Source: Alteromonas antoniana
GTDB lineage: Bacteria; Pseudomonadota; Gammaproteobacteria; Enterobacterales; Alteromonadaceae
Assembly (NCBI RefSeq): GCF_019249295.1
Contig: NZ_JAESDH010000029.1
Coordinates: 1 to 51,884, forward strand
Length of the DNA stretch: 51,884 nucleotides
Direction: 5' to 3'
The translations under genes and the position numbers were made by a program. The notes under the pieces were generated by a model, which was given only the letters and a program-made list of their open reading frames with translations, did no database searches and was not told where the DNA came from. This document shows positions 35,627 through 43,637 of the stretch, piece after piece (the stretch's first letter is position 1; every line of letters begins with the position of its first letter).

Positions 35627-36316
35627 TTCACCGGCTGCAACAGGGCGTTTCTCCTCACCGGTAAAAACAAAGCCGCCTTTCTCGCCCCGTAATGTCAGTG
35701 TGTTGTCCGTTAACAACAAGGCTGTGCCTTCCCGAATGGCGACAACCGGCGTTTTGGGGTTGAGCACGGTAAACTCGGCAAGCCGTTGATCGCGGGTTTC
35801 GCCGTTGTGGCCGGGTGGCTGGTAATCGGTGTAATGAGGGTTTAACTGGAAAGGCAAAATATTCAGTGCATTAAACGATGGTGGTTCAATAATGGGCATG
35901 TCATTGGTGGTACGAATGCTCATGCCGCAAATGTTAGAGCCCGCACTCCAGCCGATATAGGGCGTGCCATCAGCAATCGCATTTTGCAGCGGTGCAATGA
36001 GTTTCTGCTCGTAAAGCGTGTAGAGCAAATGGAAAGTATTTCCGCCCCCGGTAACAATGGCCTGATGGTTCTCTTTCGCCTGGGTGACGGCCTTGACCGG
36101 ATCTGAGGCACGGTGTAAGCCTACTACAGCACACTCAGGCAGCGCTTTCTGAACTGCCTCGACATAGGCGTCGTAGGTTTGGGTTACTGCCGCATAAGGG
36201 ACAAATAGCAACTCGCGCCGTTCTCCCAAGTGTGCAAGAATATGCGCCCTGGCATGTTCGAGGTAGGCTTCGTCACCTTGCCGGGAGCTGCTTAACAATA
36301 AAGCATGTGCAGTCAT
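35603..36316 (-). CDS. pepE: Alpha-aspartyl dipeptidase PepE
   Basis: A 237-residue cytoplasmic serine peptidase of family S51 that splits dipeptides with N-terminal Asp. The nucleophile is in YIGWSAGSN (S124), and H161 in QLNPHYTDY is the likely triad histidine. VTGGGNTFHLL is a family hallmark. The frame extends 11 codons upstream to 36349, but MTAHALLLSSS at 36316 aligns with known starts. Convergent with bioD and overlapping it. Confidence 0.92.
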   Translation of the reverse strand: MTAHALLLSSSRQGDEAYLEHARAHILAHLGERRELLFVPYAAVTQTYDAYVEAVQKALPECAVVGLHRASDPVKAVTQAKENHQAIVTGGGNTFHLLYTLYEQKLIAPLQNAIADGTPYIGWSAGSNICGMSIRTTNDMPIIEPPSFNALNILPFQLNPHYTDYQPPGHNGETRDQRLAEFTVLNPKTPVVAIREGTALLLTDNTLTLRGEKGGFVFTGEEKRPVAAGESLTQLLG

Positions 36317-36433
36317 AATGGCTCCATGTAATAAATGTCGCAGTATCATACGTGAAAGCTGCGCTGAAGTTTAGCAACTCAGGTAATGCCGGTTTTTTTG
36401 TGGTTATCGATTGTCTTCAAAGGTTTGAGTTTT

Positions 36434-36898
36434 ATGTCCCAAGCGCCCTCTGTTTTATTCGTCTGTCTGGGCAATATTTGTCGTTCACCCACGGCCGAAG
36501 CCGTGTTTCGTCATAAAGCGGCAGAAGCCGGGCTGAATGTGAAAATTGATTCAGCCGGTACACATGGCTATCACATTGGTAAACAGCCAGATAAACGTTC
36601 GCAGGCGGCAGGAACCGCCAGAGGTTATTCATTCAAAGGCCTTAAATGTCGTCGTGTGGAAGAGTCGGACTTTGAGACATTCGATTACATTCTGGCGATG
36701 GATGAGAGCAATCTGAGTAACCTTCGGAAAGTATCGCCGGAAGAGTACCACGACAAAATTCACTTGTTTTTGTCTTTCGCCGACAGCGACCATCAAGAGG
36801 TGCCCGATCCGTATTATGGCGGCAAACAAGGCTTTGAACTGGTGCTGGATCTGATTGAAGCGGCGTCTGATGGCCTCATCAACACGCTGAAGCGGTGA
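36434..36898 (+). CDS. Low-molecular-weight protein tyrosine phosphatase
   Basis: A 154-residue phosphatase. The CX5R active-site loop is FVCLGNICRSPTAEA (C11, R17), and the general-acid Asp is in EVPDPYYGG near the C-terminus. An in-frame ATG at 36386 would add 16 hydrophobic residues outside the fold, so 36434 is used. Not next to exopolysaccharide genes, where Wzb-type enzymes lie; instead it is 7 bases in front of an ABC permease, so it may be of the housekeeping YfkJ/Slr type. Substrate unknown. Confidence 0.9.
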   Translation: MSQAPSVLFVCLGNICRSPTAEAVFRHKAAEAGLNVKIDSAGTHGYHIGKQPDKRSQAAGTARGYSFKGLKCRRVEESDFETFDYILAMDESNLSNLRKVSPEEYHDKIHLFLSFADSDHQEVPDPYYGGKQGFELVLDLIEAASDGLINTLKR

Positions 36899-36905
36899 TG
36901 TAAGG

Positions 36906-37859
36906 GTGCCCCGTTTTCTGCTTGCAGGACTGACATGTAGCTGCCTTATTGTGATTGCAGCCATTGCCGCAGTTACCTGGTCAATGGAAGCCGACGGGGC
37001 AGTAAAAAGTCATATTTTCTTTTCCCTTCAGGTACCACTGATGGTGACGGCAGTGCTGACCGGCGCCGTGCTGACGGTGAGTGCCGGAACGCTGCAGGTG
37101 GTGCTGCGAAATCCGCTGGCAGACCCGGGAATCATCGGCATTACCAGCGGTGCCAGCCTGGTAGCGGCAGTGCTTATTTTATCCGCTCCGGCGATTGCCC
37201 AAACCCATTTTCATTACATATTGCCACTGGGATGTTTTATTGGCGCGATAGCCAGTACCGTGTTGATTTACCGGTTAGCAAGGCGTCTGCAGCAAGCCAG
37301 CATGGCAGTTATTCTAGCCGGTATCGCGGTGTCGACCTTATCCGGCGCGGTGATTGCCTGGCTTTATCTGTTTACCGACGCGCAGTCCATGCGCAACCTG
37401 ACCTTCTGGCTAATGGGAAGTTTATATCAGGCTGACGGTACGCTTTTGTGGGTAGCTGCGCCTATCATGTTTCTGAGTTGTGCGTATCAGCTTGCTCAGG
37501 CTAAAAAGCTGAACTGGCTTTATGCTGGCGAGAAGGCGGCCGCGGTGGCTGGTGTCAGCCCGCAGCAGTTGATCAGACGGGTATTACTTGCCGCTTCAAT
37601 TGGCGTAGGCGCTGCTGTATCGGTGGCCGGTTCGATCGCGTTTTTAGGCTTACTGGTGCCGCATTTGCTGAGGCTTCTGGTGGGCTTTGACAACCGCATT
37701 ATTCTGCCGGCTTCGGCATTGACTGGCGCGCTGTTTTTATTGCTCGTCGCACTGGCGACAGAGTTAATGGGAACGGTAACGTTTCCGGTGTCGATGATCA
37801 CCGCGACCCTGGGAGGCCCGCTGTTACTTTGGGCGATCTACAAGGGACAATGGCGATGA
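36906..37859 (+). CDS. btuC: BtuC-like FecCD-family ABC permease
   Basis: A 317-residue permease with 8-10 membrane helices, starting probably at GTG 36906, seven bases after the phosphatase gene (the ribosome site is poor, so the start is uncertain). The NPLADPGIIGITSGASL segment and the coupling-loop region GVSPQQLIRR are standard for the family that imports B12, haem and siderophores. With the ATPase that follows it forms a half-set; no binding protein (BtuF) and no cobalamin riboswitch is near, so the substrate assignment rests on the ATPase resemblance. Confidence 0.8.
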   Translation: MPRFLLAGLTCSCLIVIAAIAAVTWSMEADGAVKSHIFFSLQVPLMVTAVLTGAVLTVSAGTLQVVLRNPLADPGIIGITSGASLVAAVLILSAPAIAQTHFHYILPLGCFIGAIASTVLIYRLARRLQQASMAVILAGIAVSTLSGAVIAWLYLFTDAQSMRNLTFWLMGSLYQADGTLLWVAAPIMFLSCAYQLAQAKKLNWLYAGEKAAAVAGVSPQQLIRRVLLAASIGVGAAVSVAGSIAFLGLLVPHLLRLLVGFDNRIILPASALTGALFLLLVALATELMGTVTFPVSMITATLGGPLLLWAIYKGQWR

Positions 37860-38620
37860 CTCTGGCTGTTGAACTGCATGCGGTTTCTCTGGATAAGCGG
37901 CTTACTGATGTGACATGCCAGTGCCTGAAAGGGCAAAGCATCCACCTTTTGGGAGAAAACGGCGCGGGAAAATCGAGTTTGCTGGAAGTGATTGCCGGAC
38001 TCACTGACGCGGATAACGGGCATTGTCGTATTGATGATACGCCGGTAAACGCCCTCACGTTGCCCGAGCTTGCGCGCTTTCGCGCCTTCCACGCACAGTC
38101 ATCTGCGGCCTCGTTCGCACTTAGCGTAAACGACTATCTGCATTTTTACGCCTCATCTCAGGTCTCCCCGTTGCCGACATTGCTGGAATTTACGATGGAA
38201 GTGTCGCATTTGCTGACGCGCCGCATTACCACCTTGTCAGGCGGGGAAAAGCAAAGGGTAGAGCTTTGCCGGGCATTATTGCAGGTGTGGCCCGCCATTG
38301 AAGCCGGAGACGCACTGGTTCTGCTTGATGAGCCCCTGCAAGGGCTGGACATCAGGCACCAATATGCGTTGATGGCGCTGACAAAAGCACTTACCGGGAA
38401 AGGCAATACCGTTATTCTGACTTCCCACGATATCGGATTGAGTGCAAATAATGCAGACCAAATCTGGTTATTAAAAAATGGTTCTTTAGTCGCAAATGGA
38501 ACACCGACTGAGGTTGTGAATGAATTTAACTTAAATGCAACATTTGGTTGTCATTTTGCGGTAAAAAAGTTGGAAAACTTTCTACAAATTCAAGTCTGCG
38601 ACCCTATTGTCATGCCTTAG
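37856..38620 (+). CDS. btuD: BtuD-like ABC ATPase
   Basis: A 254-residue ATPase with Walker A GENGAGKSS (33-41), signature LSGGEKQRVEL, Walker B ALVLLDEP and switch H in TSHD. The segment around the signature and the LLQVWPAIEAGDALVLLDEPLQGLD run are close to BtuD in style. ATG 37856 has AGGGA eight bases before it and overlaps the permease stop (ATGA); an ATG at 37850 is too near that site. Its role is to power the permease. Confidence 0.82.
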   Translation: MTLAVELHAVSLDKRLTDVTCQCLKGQSIHLLGENGAGKSSLLEVIAGLTDADNGHCRIDDTPVNALTLPELARFRAFHAQSSAASFALSVNDYLHFYASSQVSPLPTLLEFTMEVSHLLTRRITTLSGGEKQRVELCRALLQVWPAIEAGDALVLLDEPLQGLDIRHQYALMALTKALTGKGNTVILTSHDIGLSANNADQIWLLKNGSLVANGTPTEVVNEFNLNATFGCHFAVKKLENFLQIQVCDPIVMP

Positions 38621-38688
38621 TTGTGGTAAAGTGAGAATTGGCCTCTCGCCACTGCTGTCACACTTTTCTACATCAAGGAGATCCCCCC

Positions 38689-40032
38689 GTGAATAACTGG
38701 CAACCTGACAGCTGGAGATCAAAGCCGATCCTTCAGCAACCAGAATACGAAGACAAAAGCCAGCTGAAACAGGCTGAACAAACGTTAAGTAAATATCCTC
38801 CTCTTGTCTTTGCTGAAGAAACCCGCGAACTTCGTCGTCAGTTAGGCGATGTGAGTCTGGGTAAGGGATTTTTATTGCAGGGCGGTGACTGCGCAGAGTC
38901 ATTTGATGAATTTAATGCACCTAAAATTCGTGACACGTTTAAGGTGATCCTGCAAATGGCAATTGTACTGACCTTCGCGGGTCGGTGTCCGGTGACGAAA
39001 GTGGCGAGAATGGCAGGCCAGTATGCTAAACCTCGTTCTTCAGATTATGAAAGTGTTGATGGGGTTTCACTACCCAGTTATCGCGGGGATATCATCAACA
39101 GCTTTGAGTTTACGCCTGAAGCACGCCGTCCGGATCCAAACCGTATGTTAGATGCATATCACCGCAGTGCGGCAACGCTGAATTTACTGCGTGCGTTTGC
39201 TCAGGGTGGTCTGGCAGATTTGCACCAGGTGAATCGCTGGAATATGGCATTTGTTGAAAACAATCCACTGAAAGAGCGTTATCAGGATATGTCTCGTCGC
39301 ATTCAGGATACGCTTGAGTTTATGGATGTCATCGGTATTAATGCCTCAAACAGTGGAACACTTCACGAGACCGCGTTGTTTACGTCTCACGAAGCGTTGC
39401 TGCTTAATTACGAGCAGGCGTTAACACGAATCGATACCCTCACCGGCAAGCCTTATAACTGTTCTGCGCACATGGTGTGGATTGGCGAACGTACCCGTCA
39501 GCTGGACCATGCACACATTGAGTTTTTCCGTGGTATCCATAACCCGGTTGGGGTGAAAGTGGGGCCGGGCATTGACGAAGATGAGTTAATTAAGCTGATT
39601 GACGCGTTAAATCCGGAAAATGATCCTGGCCGGTTAACTCTGATTACCCGCATGGGCGCAGACAAGTTAGAACAGAATCTGCCACGTCTGCTGCGTCGAG
39701 TGAAAGCGGAAGGTCGCAATGTGGTATGGAGCTCAGATCCCATGCACGGGAATACCTTCAAAGCATCCAGTGGCTACAAAACCCGCAACTTTGACGCGAT
39801 TCTCAGTGAAATTCGCCAGTTCTTCCAGGCGCATGAATCAGAAGGCACGCATGCAGGAGGGATTCATCTGGAAATGACCGGTCAGCACGTAACCGAATGT
39901 ACCGGCGGCGCTTACCAAATTAGCGATGACGATCTGGCGCAGGCTTACAAAACCCAGTGCGATCCACGACTGAATGCGGATCAGGTACTGGAAATGGCTT
40001 TTCTGGTTGCGGATCATCTTAAAAAGGGATAA
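38689..40032 (+). CDS. Class II (plant-type) DAHP synthase
   Basis: A 447-residue enzyme that joins phosphoenolpyruvate and erythrose-4-phosphate to DAHP, the first step of aromatic amino-acid synthesis. Family signatures include [11 protein letters not shown] with the metal-binding Cys (C68), [28 protein letters not shown] and [13 protein letters not shown]. It starts at GTG 38689, eight bases after AAGGAG; an ATG at 38638 lies upstream of that site. Class II enzymes are not related in sequence to E. coli AroFGH. It lies 68 bases after btuD with its own promoter likely. Confidence 0.94.
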   Translation: MNNWQPDSWRSKPILQQPEYEDKSQLKQAEQTLSKYPPLVFAEETRELRRQLGDVSLGKGFLLQGGDCAESFDEFNAPKIRDTFKVILQMAIVLTFAGRCPVTKVARMAGQYAKPRSSDYESVDGVSLPSYRGDIINSFEFTPEARRPDPNRMLDAYHRSAATLNLLRAFAQGGLADLHQVNRWNMAFVENNPLKERYQDMSRRIQDTLEFMDVIGINASNSGTLHETALFTSHEALLLNYEQALTRIDTLTGKPYNCSAHMVWIGERTRQLDHAHIEFFRGIHNPVGVKVGPGIDEDELIKLIDALNPENDPGRLTLITRMGADKLEQNLPRLLRRVKAEGRNVVWSSDPMHGNTFKASSGYKTRNFDAILSEIRQFFQAHESEGTHAGGIHLEMTGQHVTECTGGAYQISDDDLAQAYKTQCDPRLNADQVLEMAFLVADHLKKG

Positions 40033-40044
40033 AGCGAAAAGCGG

Positions 40045-40081
40045 GTCCGGTAGCGGATTTATTTCTGAATTGTTACCGGAC
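40045..40081. terminator. Hairpin between DAHP synthase and a small convergent gene
   Basis: GTCCGGTA (40045-40052) pairs with TACCGGAC (40074-40081) around a 21-base loop. No T-run. It reaches the stop codon of the convergent small gene. Confidence 0.45.
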
Positions 40082-40407
40082 TAACACGTACTGAGTACCG
40101 CTTCTCGTTCTTCTTCTGTCAACACGCCGGTAAAAATAGTAGCGCGACGCAAACTGGCCGTGCGAAGATCCTCGGCCAGCAATAAGTCTTGAAACGTATC
40201 TGGCTCGCTCGCGTGGTCCAGAATACTCTCCCAAAGCAAATAGCTTCCATATCGCATCATGCCACTCTTATATCGCTCTGTAAGTACAGAGCGGGCTCTT
40301 TCAATGTAATGCGGCTCGCATAATACTTTGTCTGCGATGGCTTTGTGAATTGCCAGTATTCGCTGATCGATTAACGCCTGCTTCTGACGTTTCGGGCGGC
40401 TGAACAT
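40081..40407 (-). CDS. Unknown helical protein, possibly SOS-regulated
   Basis: A 108-residue cytoplasmic protein, strongly helical and charged, with no domain I recognise (its core contains MMRYGSYLLWESILDHASEP, then LRRATIFTGVLTEEERE). Two ATG codons follow GGGGAG: 40410 is one base away and 40407 four, so 40407 is chosen. A perfect LexA-type box lies 68 bases upstream, which suggests a DNA-damage role, though the box could instead serve the divergent DUF3224 gene. A toxin or cell-division inhibitor is possible but not shown. Confidence 0.65.
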   Translation of the reverse strand: MFSRPKRQKQALIDQRILAIHKAIADKVLCEPHYIERARSVLTERYKSGMMRYGSYLLWESILDHASEPDTFQDLLLAEDLRTASLRRATIFTGVLTEEEREAVLSTC

Positions 40408-40474
40408 CATACTCCCCAGTGTGAAAACACGTTTCTGAAATCTAAACAGGCTTCATGAATAGTTGCGAAGTTTT

Positions 40475-40490
40475 CTGTATAAGTATACAG
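40475..40490. promoter_or_regulatory. LexA (SOS) box
   Basis: CTGTATAAGTATACAG is a perfect CTGT-N8-ACAG dyad with 7-base arms and an AT-rich core, matching the gammaproteobacterial LexA consensus. It lies between the divergent genes at 40407 and 40566; on the minus strand a TATACT within it could be the -10 of the small unknown gene. Confidence 0.7.
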
Positions 40491-40565
40491 TTATTTTTTA
40501 TCACGTAACACCCTCAACGTTTTCTTCCCGCGTCTTCCGGGGGCAGGGCAAAATCAGGAGCATTT

Positions 40566-40976
40566 ATGTTTATAACAGGTACGTTTACCGTTGATTTGAA
40601 TCCGCAGCAGGATGCAATGAAAGGGAAGGAAGGCATAGAGCTGAACCGACTGGCTATCAGTAAAACGTATTCCGGTGAGCTTGATGCTACCAGTACAGGT
40701 GAAATGTTAAGTGCTGTCACGCCAGTGAAAGGCTCTGCGGGGTACGTCGCGCTGGAGCAGGTAAGCGGTAAGCTCAATGGCAGAGTCGGGACATTTGTTC
40801 TGCAGCATTACGGCGTGATGGATAACGGTGACCAGGCCCTGCAAATACAAGTGGTACCTGACTCAGGCACCGGTGAGCTTGAAGGTCTCACAGGCACCAT
40901 GGCAATCATTATTGAAGACGGTGTGCATCGTTACGAGTTTAACTTCGGTATGAAAGAAACGGCAGGCTGGACGTAA
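40566..40976 (+). CDS. DUF3224 family protein
   Basis: A 136-residue protein predicted to be a single beta-barrel, with the DUF3224 hallmarks GTFTVDLNPQ, GELDATSTGEML and GRVGTFVLQHYG. CAGGAG lies six bases before the ATG. No signal peptide. Proteins of this family have no firm biochemical role; the fold is reminiscent of allene-oxide-cyclase-like barrels. Shares an intergenic LexA-type box with the divergent unknown gene. Confidence 0.8.
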   Translation: MFITGTFTVDLNPQQDAMKGKEGIELNRLAISKTYSGELDATSTGEMLSAVTPVKGSAGYVALEQVSGKLNGRVGTFVLQHYGVMDNGDQALQIQVVPDSGTGELEGLTGTMAIIIEDGVHRYEFNFGMKETAGWT

Positions 40977-41070
40977 GGCGTTAGCGCTTCACGTCCTCGC
41001 GGATAACACACAAACCACACCTTGCTGACTGGCAATAATGTAAAAGATTTATCGGTATACTGCTTCCAAG

Positions 41071-41421
41071 TCACCTGTTTATTGTCAGTGCCAGTAGTCG
41101 GATCTCGCGTGAAAGGCACGCTTTGTCAGTCTGCATGTAAATCCAGAGTTTGGTCGCTATCTGAACCTGTAGGCTGGCGATAACACACACGCCCCAGAAC
41201 AGTTCCTGATCCGGACTGGCCGTAAAAAAACGGTATCCACAGTAAACCAGCAGCCCTGAGAAGATAAATGCAAGTACATAGCCTGCTTTCATTACCCAGC
41301 CGAGGTTAGACGATAGTCCGGTTTTTAAATACTCAGTTAGTGACAGTTTATCCTCCATCATTGCATCAAGTTCTTTTGTTTGCGCTTTCAGGGTTTGTTC
41401 TATGTTGTCATCCAGTTTCAT
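41071..41421 (-). CDS. DUF6768-like membrane protein, putative partner of the sigma factor
   Basis: A 116-residue protein with a charged N-terminal helix (MKLDDNIEQTLKAQTKELD) and two membrane spans (about 44-66 and 79-98). ATG 41421 lies seven bases after AGGAAG and inside the end of the sigma gene; the longer frame to 41436 has no such site. The arrangement, directly downstream of and overlapping an ECF sigma factor, suggests an anti-sigma or membrane sensor role, but it lacks the classical zinc anti-sigma motif (HX3CX2C). Confidence 0.72.
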   Translation of the reverse strand: MKLDDNIEQTLKAQTKELDAMMEDKLSLTEYLKTGLSSNLGWVMKAGYVLAFIFSGLLVYCGYRFFTASPDQELFWGVCVIASLQVQIATKLWIYMQTDKACLSREIRLLALTINR

Positions 41422-41947
41422 GATCCACTTCCTCATTCAGTATGGCTCGTAATTTCGCACGAGCCCGGTAAAGTCTTGATTTAACTGTGCCTGCCGGAAT
41501 ATTGATAACCAGCGCAGCTTGTTCAATGCAAAGTCCATTCAGGTATATCAGCTCAACCACCTCTCTTTCTGATTCCGGTAATGCGGCGAGCAGGGGCGGC
41601 AGGCTGGTCATTTGCAGGCTGTTGTCCGGTTGGTTGTCCTGTTCGTTGCCGACCTGACTTTTCGCGCTTTTAGCCCAGTCCAGTATTTCCCATTTTAGAG
41701 CACGGTACAGCCAGCTTTGAAAGAGCGTCAGATCGTTAAGCCGGTGCAGGCGCTTCTCTATTTTCAGCCAGACATTCTGGACCAGGTCCTCCGCTATCAT
41801 AGGATCGTTGACTCGTGTAATAGCAAAACGTCTCATCGGCCATGCATAGTGGCGATACAACGCATCCAGTGCTTCTTTGTCCCCCCGCTTTGCCTGGGTA
41901 ACGAACAGCATTATTACTTCTGGCGGGAGTGTGGTTTGCTGTTTCAC
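41408..41947 (-). CDS. ECF-type RNA polymerase sigma factor
   Basis: A 179-residue sigma-70 family protein with region 2 (about 20-90, including MIAEDLVQNVWLKI and FQSWLYRALKWEILD) and region 4 (about 117-170, LPESEREVVELIYLNGLCIE then GTVKSRLYRARAKL), and no region 1.1 or 3. It starts at GTG 41947, five bases after GGAG, and overlaps the stop of a very small upstream frame (GTGA). Together with the membrane protein downstream it forms a sigma/partner operon; its target genes are unknown. Confidence 0.9.
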   Translation of the reverse strand: MKQQTTLPPEVIMLFVTQAKRGDKEALDALYRHYAWPMRRFAITRVNDPMIAEDLVQNVWLKIEKRLHRLNDLTLFQSWLYRALKWEILDWAKSAKSQVGNEQDNQPDNSLQMTSLPPLLAALPESEREVVELIYLNGLCIEQAALVINIPAGTVKSRLYRARAKLRAILNEEVDHETG

Positions 41948-42126
41948 AAAAACTCCAGCAGGGCATTAAGTAGCGCAAGTAAATGCAACAGCAAAAAACG
42001 AATCGGTTCGCTTGCCTCAATCTCAGGTATTAACAGCCAGGTTACCTCTGATAGTGAAGCAATGGTGTCTTCCGGGTTCATAAACAAATCTTCTCCGTGC
42101 TTTTCTATAAAGACGATAGCAGCCAT
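41944..42126 (-). CDS. Possible small protein translationally coupled to the sigma factor
   Basis: A frame of 60 residues from ATG 42126 (or 45 from ATG 42081, whose GGAG is 11 bases upstream; the open frame reaches a TTG at 42168). The C-terminal half is hydrophobic (FLLLHLLALLNALLEFL) like a membrane helix or amphipathic segment. Its TGA overlaps the sigma GTG by four bases, the usual sign of coupling. I do not recognise it; a leader or regulatory peptide is possible. Confidence 0.4.
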   Translation of the reverse strand: MAAIVFIEKHGEDLFMNPEDTIASLSEVTWLLIPEIEASEPIRFLLLHLLALLNALLEFL

Positions 42127-42210
42127 CCTGAGGTTCGCGTACGGGGAAAAGTTTTTGCGAGTCAGCAATCACCGTTTTGCTACACCGTATTATTGCCCGA
42201 AGTGTGCTGG

Positions 42211-42315
42211 TCACGCGAACGCGACGTACCGGCGTGTGTGATTAAAACGCGCCTTTATTTTCGGCTTCTTTTGGTTTCTGACAAGCGTACTGGCCTGGGT
42301 ATTTATTGTTTGCAT
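42211..42315 (-). CDS. Possible 34-residue basic peptide with strong ribosome site
   Basis: On the minus strand ATG 42315 follows a perfect AGGAGG by four bases and opens 34 codons to TGA at 42211. The peptide begins MQTINTQASTLVRNQKKPKI and is rich in Lys and Arg. It lies upstream of the sigma-factor operon in the same direction. It is too short for routine gene callers; coding capacity is inferred from the ribosome site only. Confidence 0.35.
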   Translation of the reverse strand: MQTINTQASTLVRNQKKPKIKARFNHTRRYVAFA

Positions 42316-42375
42316 TGAACCTCCTCGCAGCAAAGCGGTAGTAATAGTGTTCATCTCTCACAAACGGGGTCTCTT

Positions 42376-43386
42376 ATGACGCGACGTTTTCTTCTGGCTA
42401 CGCTCATGCTTGCCATTTTTATTCCCTGCGCCGCACAGGCCACTGAATCCTCTCATCGTTTCGATAAACGGTTGACGGGATACACCTACCCATTTCCTGT
42501 AAAGTCATTTGAAGTAAGCACACAGGGGCAGACGCTAACGATGGCATATATGTACCTTGCGCCCAAAGGTGAGATGCCTGTTGTTACCCTGTTGCACGGG
42601 AAGAATTTCAACGGGGCTTATTTTGACGCTATCGCTACTACCCTGCATAAGGCGGGGTATGGTGTGCTGATGCCAGATCAGATTGGCTTTGGAAAATCTG
42701 CCAAACCGGTTAACTATCAGTATTCGTTTGCTGCGCTTGCCAGCCATACCCGCGAATTGATGTCATCGCTGAACATCGAAAGATCCATTATTTTTGGGCA
42801 CTCAATGGGTGGCATGCTCGCCAGCAGGTTTGCGCTGCTGTATCCGGATGTGACGACGCAGTTGATACTGGTAAACCCTATAGGTCTGGAAAACTACCTT
42901 CAGTATGTGCAGTACAAAGATGTGGATTTCTTTTATCAGAACGAGCTGAATAAAACGCCCGAAAGCATTGTGTCTTACCAGCGAGAGCATTATTACGATG
43001 GTGACTGGAATGACAGTTATGAGGCGCTTACTGTGCCCCTGCAAGGATGGGTGAGAGGTGATGACTGGGAGGTTTTGGCGAAAGTCAGCGCGCTGACCTA
43101 CGATATGATTTTTACACAGCCCGTTATTGACGAGTTCGATGACTTCACGATGCCGGTAACCCTGATTATTGGGACTCGCGATACCACCGGACCCGGCAGA
43201 AACTGGAAAAAAGAGGGGGTAGATTACACCCTCGGTGAATACGATAAACTGGGCAACCGGGTGAAAGCGCGAAATCGACAGATTGATGTGAAACCGTTGC
43301 CGGGGTTGGGGCACTTGCCGTTTATTGAAGATTACTCACAATTTAAGCCGGTTTTACTGGACGTACTGGGCGAGAAACGCGATTAA
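42376..43386 (+). CDS. Secreted alpha/beta hydrolase
   Basis: A 336-residue protein with a Sec signal peptide (MTRRFLLATLMLAIFIPCAAQA, cleavage before TESS). The catalytic triad is complete: S143 in FGHSMGGML, D269 in IIGTRDTTG and H313 in PGLGHLPF. It belongs to the proline-iminopeptidase/haloalkane-dehalogenase-like branch and acts in the periplasm; the substrate is not known. Different in sequence from the hydrolase at 2071-3096. Divergent from the sigma operon. Confidence 0.85.
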   Translation: MTRRFLLATLMLAIFIPCAAQATESSHRFDKRLTGYTYPFPVKSFEVSTQGQTLTMAYMYLAPKGEMPVVTLLHGKNFNGAYFDAIATTLHKAGYGVLMPDQIGFGKSAKPVNYQYSFAALASHTRELMSSLNIERSIIFGHSMGGMLASRFALLYPDVTTQLILVNPIGLENYLQYVQYKDVDFFYQNELNKTPESIVSYQREHYYDGDWNDSYEALTVPLQGWVRGDDWEVLAKVSALTYDMIFTQPVIDEFDDFTMPVTLIIGTRDTTGPGRNWKKEGVDYTLGEYDKLGNRVKARNRQIDVKPLPGLGHLPFIEDYSQFKPVLLDVLGEKRD

Positions 43387-43423
43387 AGCCTTGCCTCTGC
43401 AAAGGCCTGAAAGGTTTACCGGT

Positions 43424-43636
43424 TTATTCATCGAGAAGGGGAGCGACCACGCTCTCCAGCCCGTTTAGTTTAATTTCATACATCAGCGCCAGCTGCTCCC
43501 CCAGTTTTCCAGACGGAAACCCGTTGGCGTGAAACCACACCAGGTATGGCTCTGGCAGGTGGAGAAGTTTTCGGCCTGCGTATTTGCCAAATGGCATTGT
43601 CTGATTTACTGCGGCCTTTACCTGTGTCGCATCCAT
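43424..43636 (-). CDS. DUF3820 family protein
   Basis: A 70-residue protein with the family pattern MPFGKYAGRKLLHLPEPYLV and WFHANGFPSGKLGEQLALM, previously described as a putative quorum-sensing-regulated virulence factor family without clear function. The frame opens to 43699 inside the ABC gene, but ATG 43636 comes one base after the ABC stop and is preferred. It is almost certainly cotranscribed with that exporter. Confidence 0.82.
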   Translation of the reverse strand: MDATQVKAAVNQTMPFGKYAGRKLLHLPEPYLVWFHANGFPSGKLGEQLALMYEIKLNGLESVVAPLLDE

Positions 43637-43637
43637 A

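Noticed and set aside
36700..36905. Cobalamin riboswitch before btuC
   Set aside because: The region is coding sequence of the phosphatase and shows no B12-box-like sequence.
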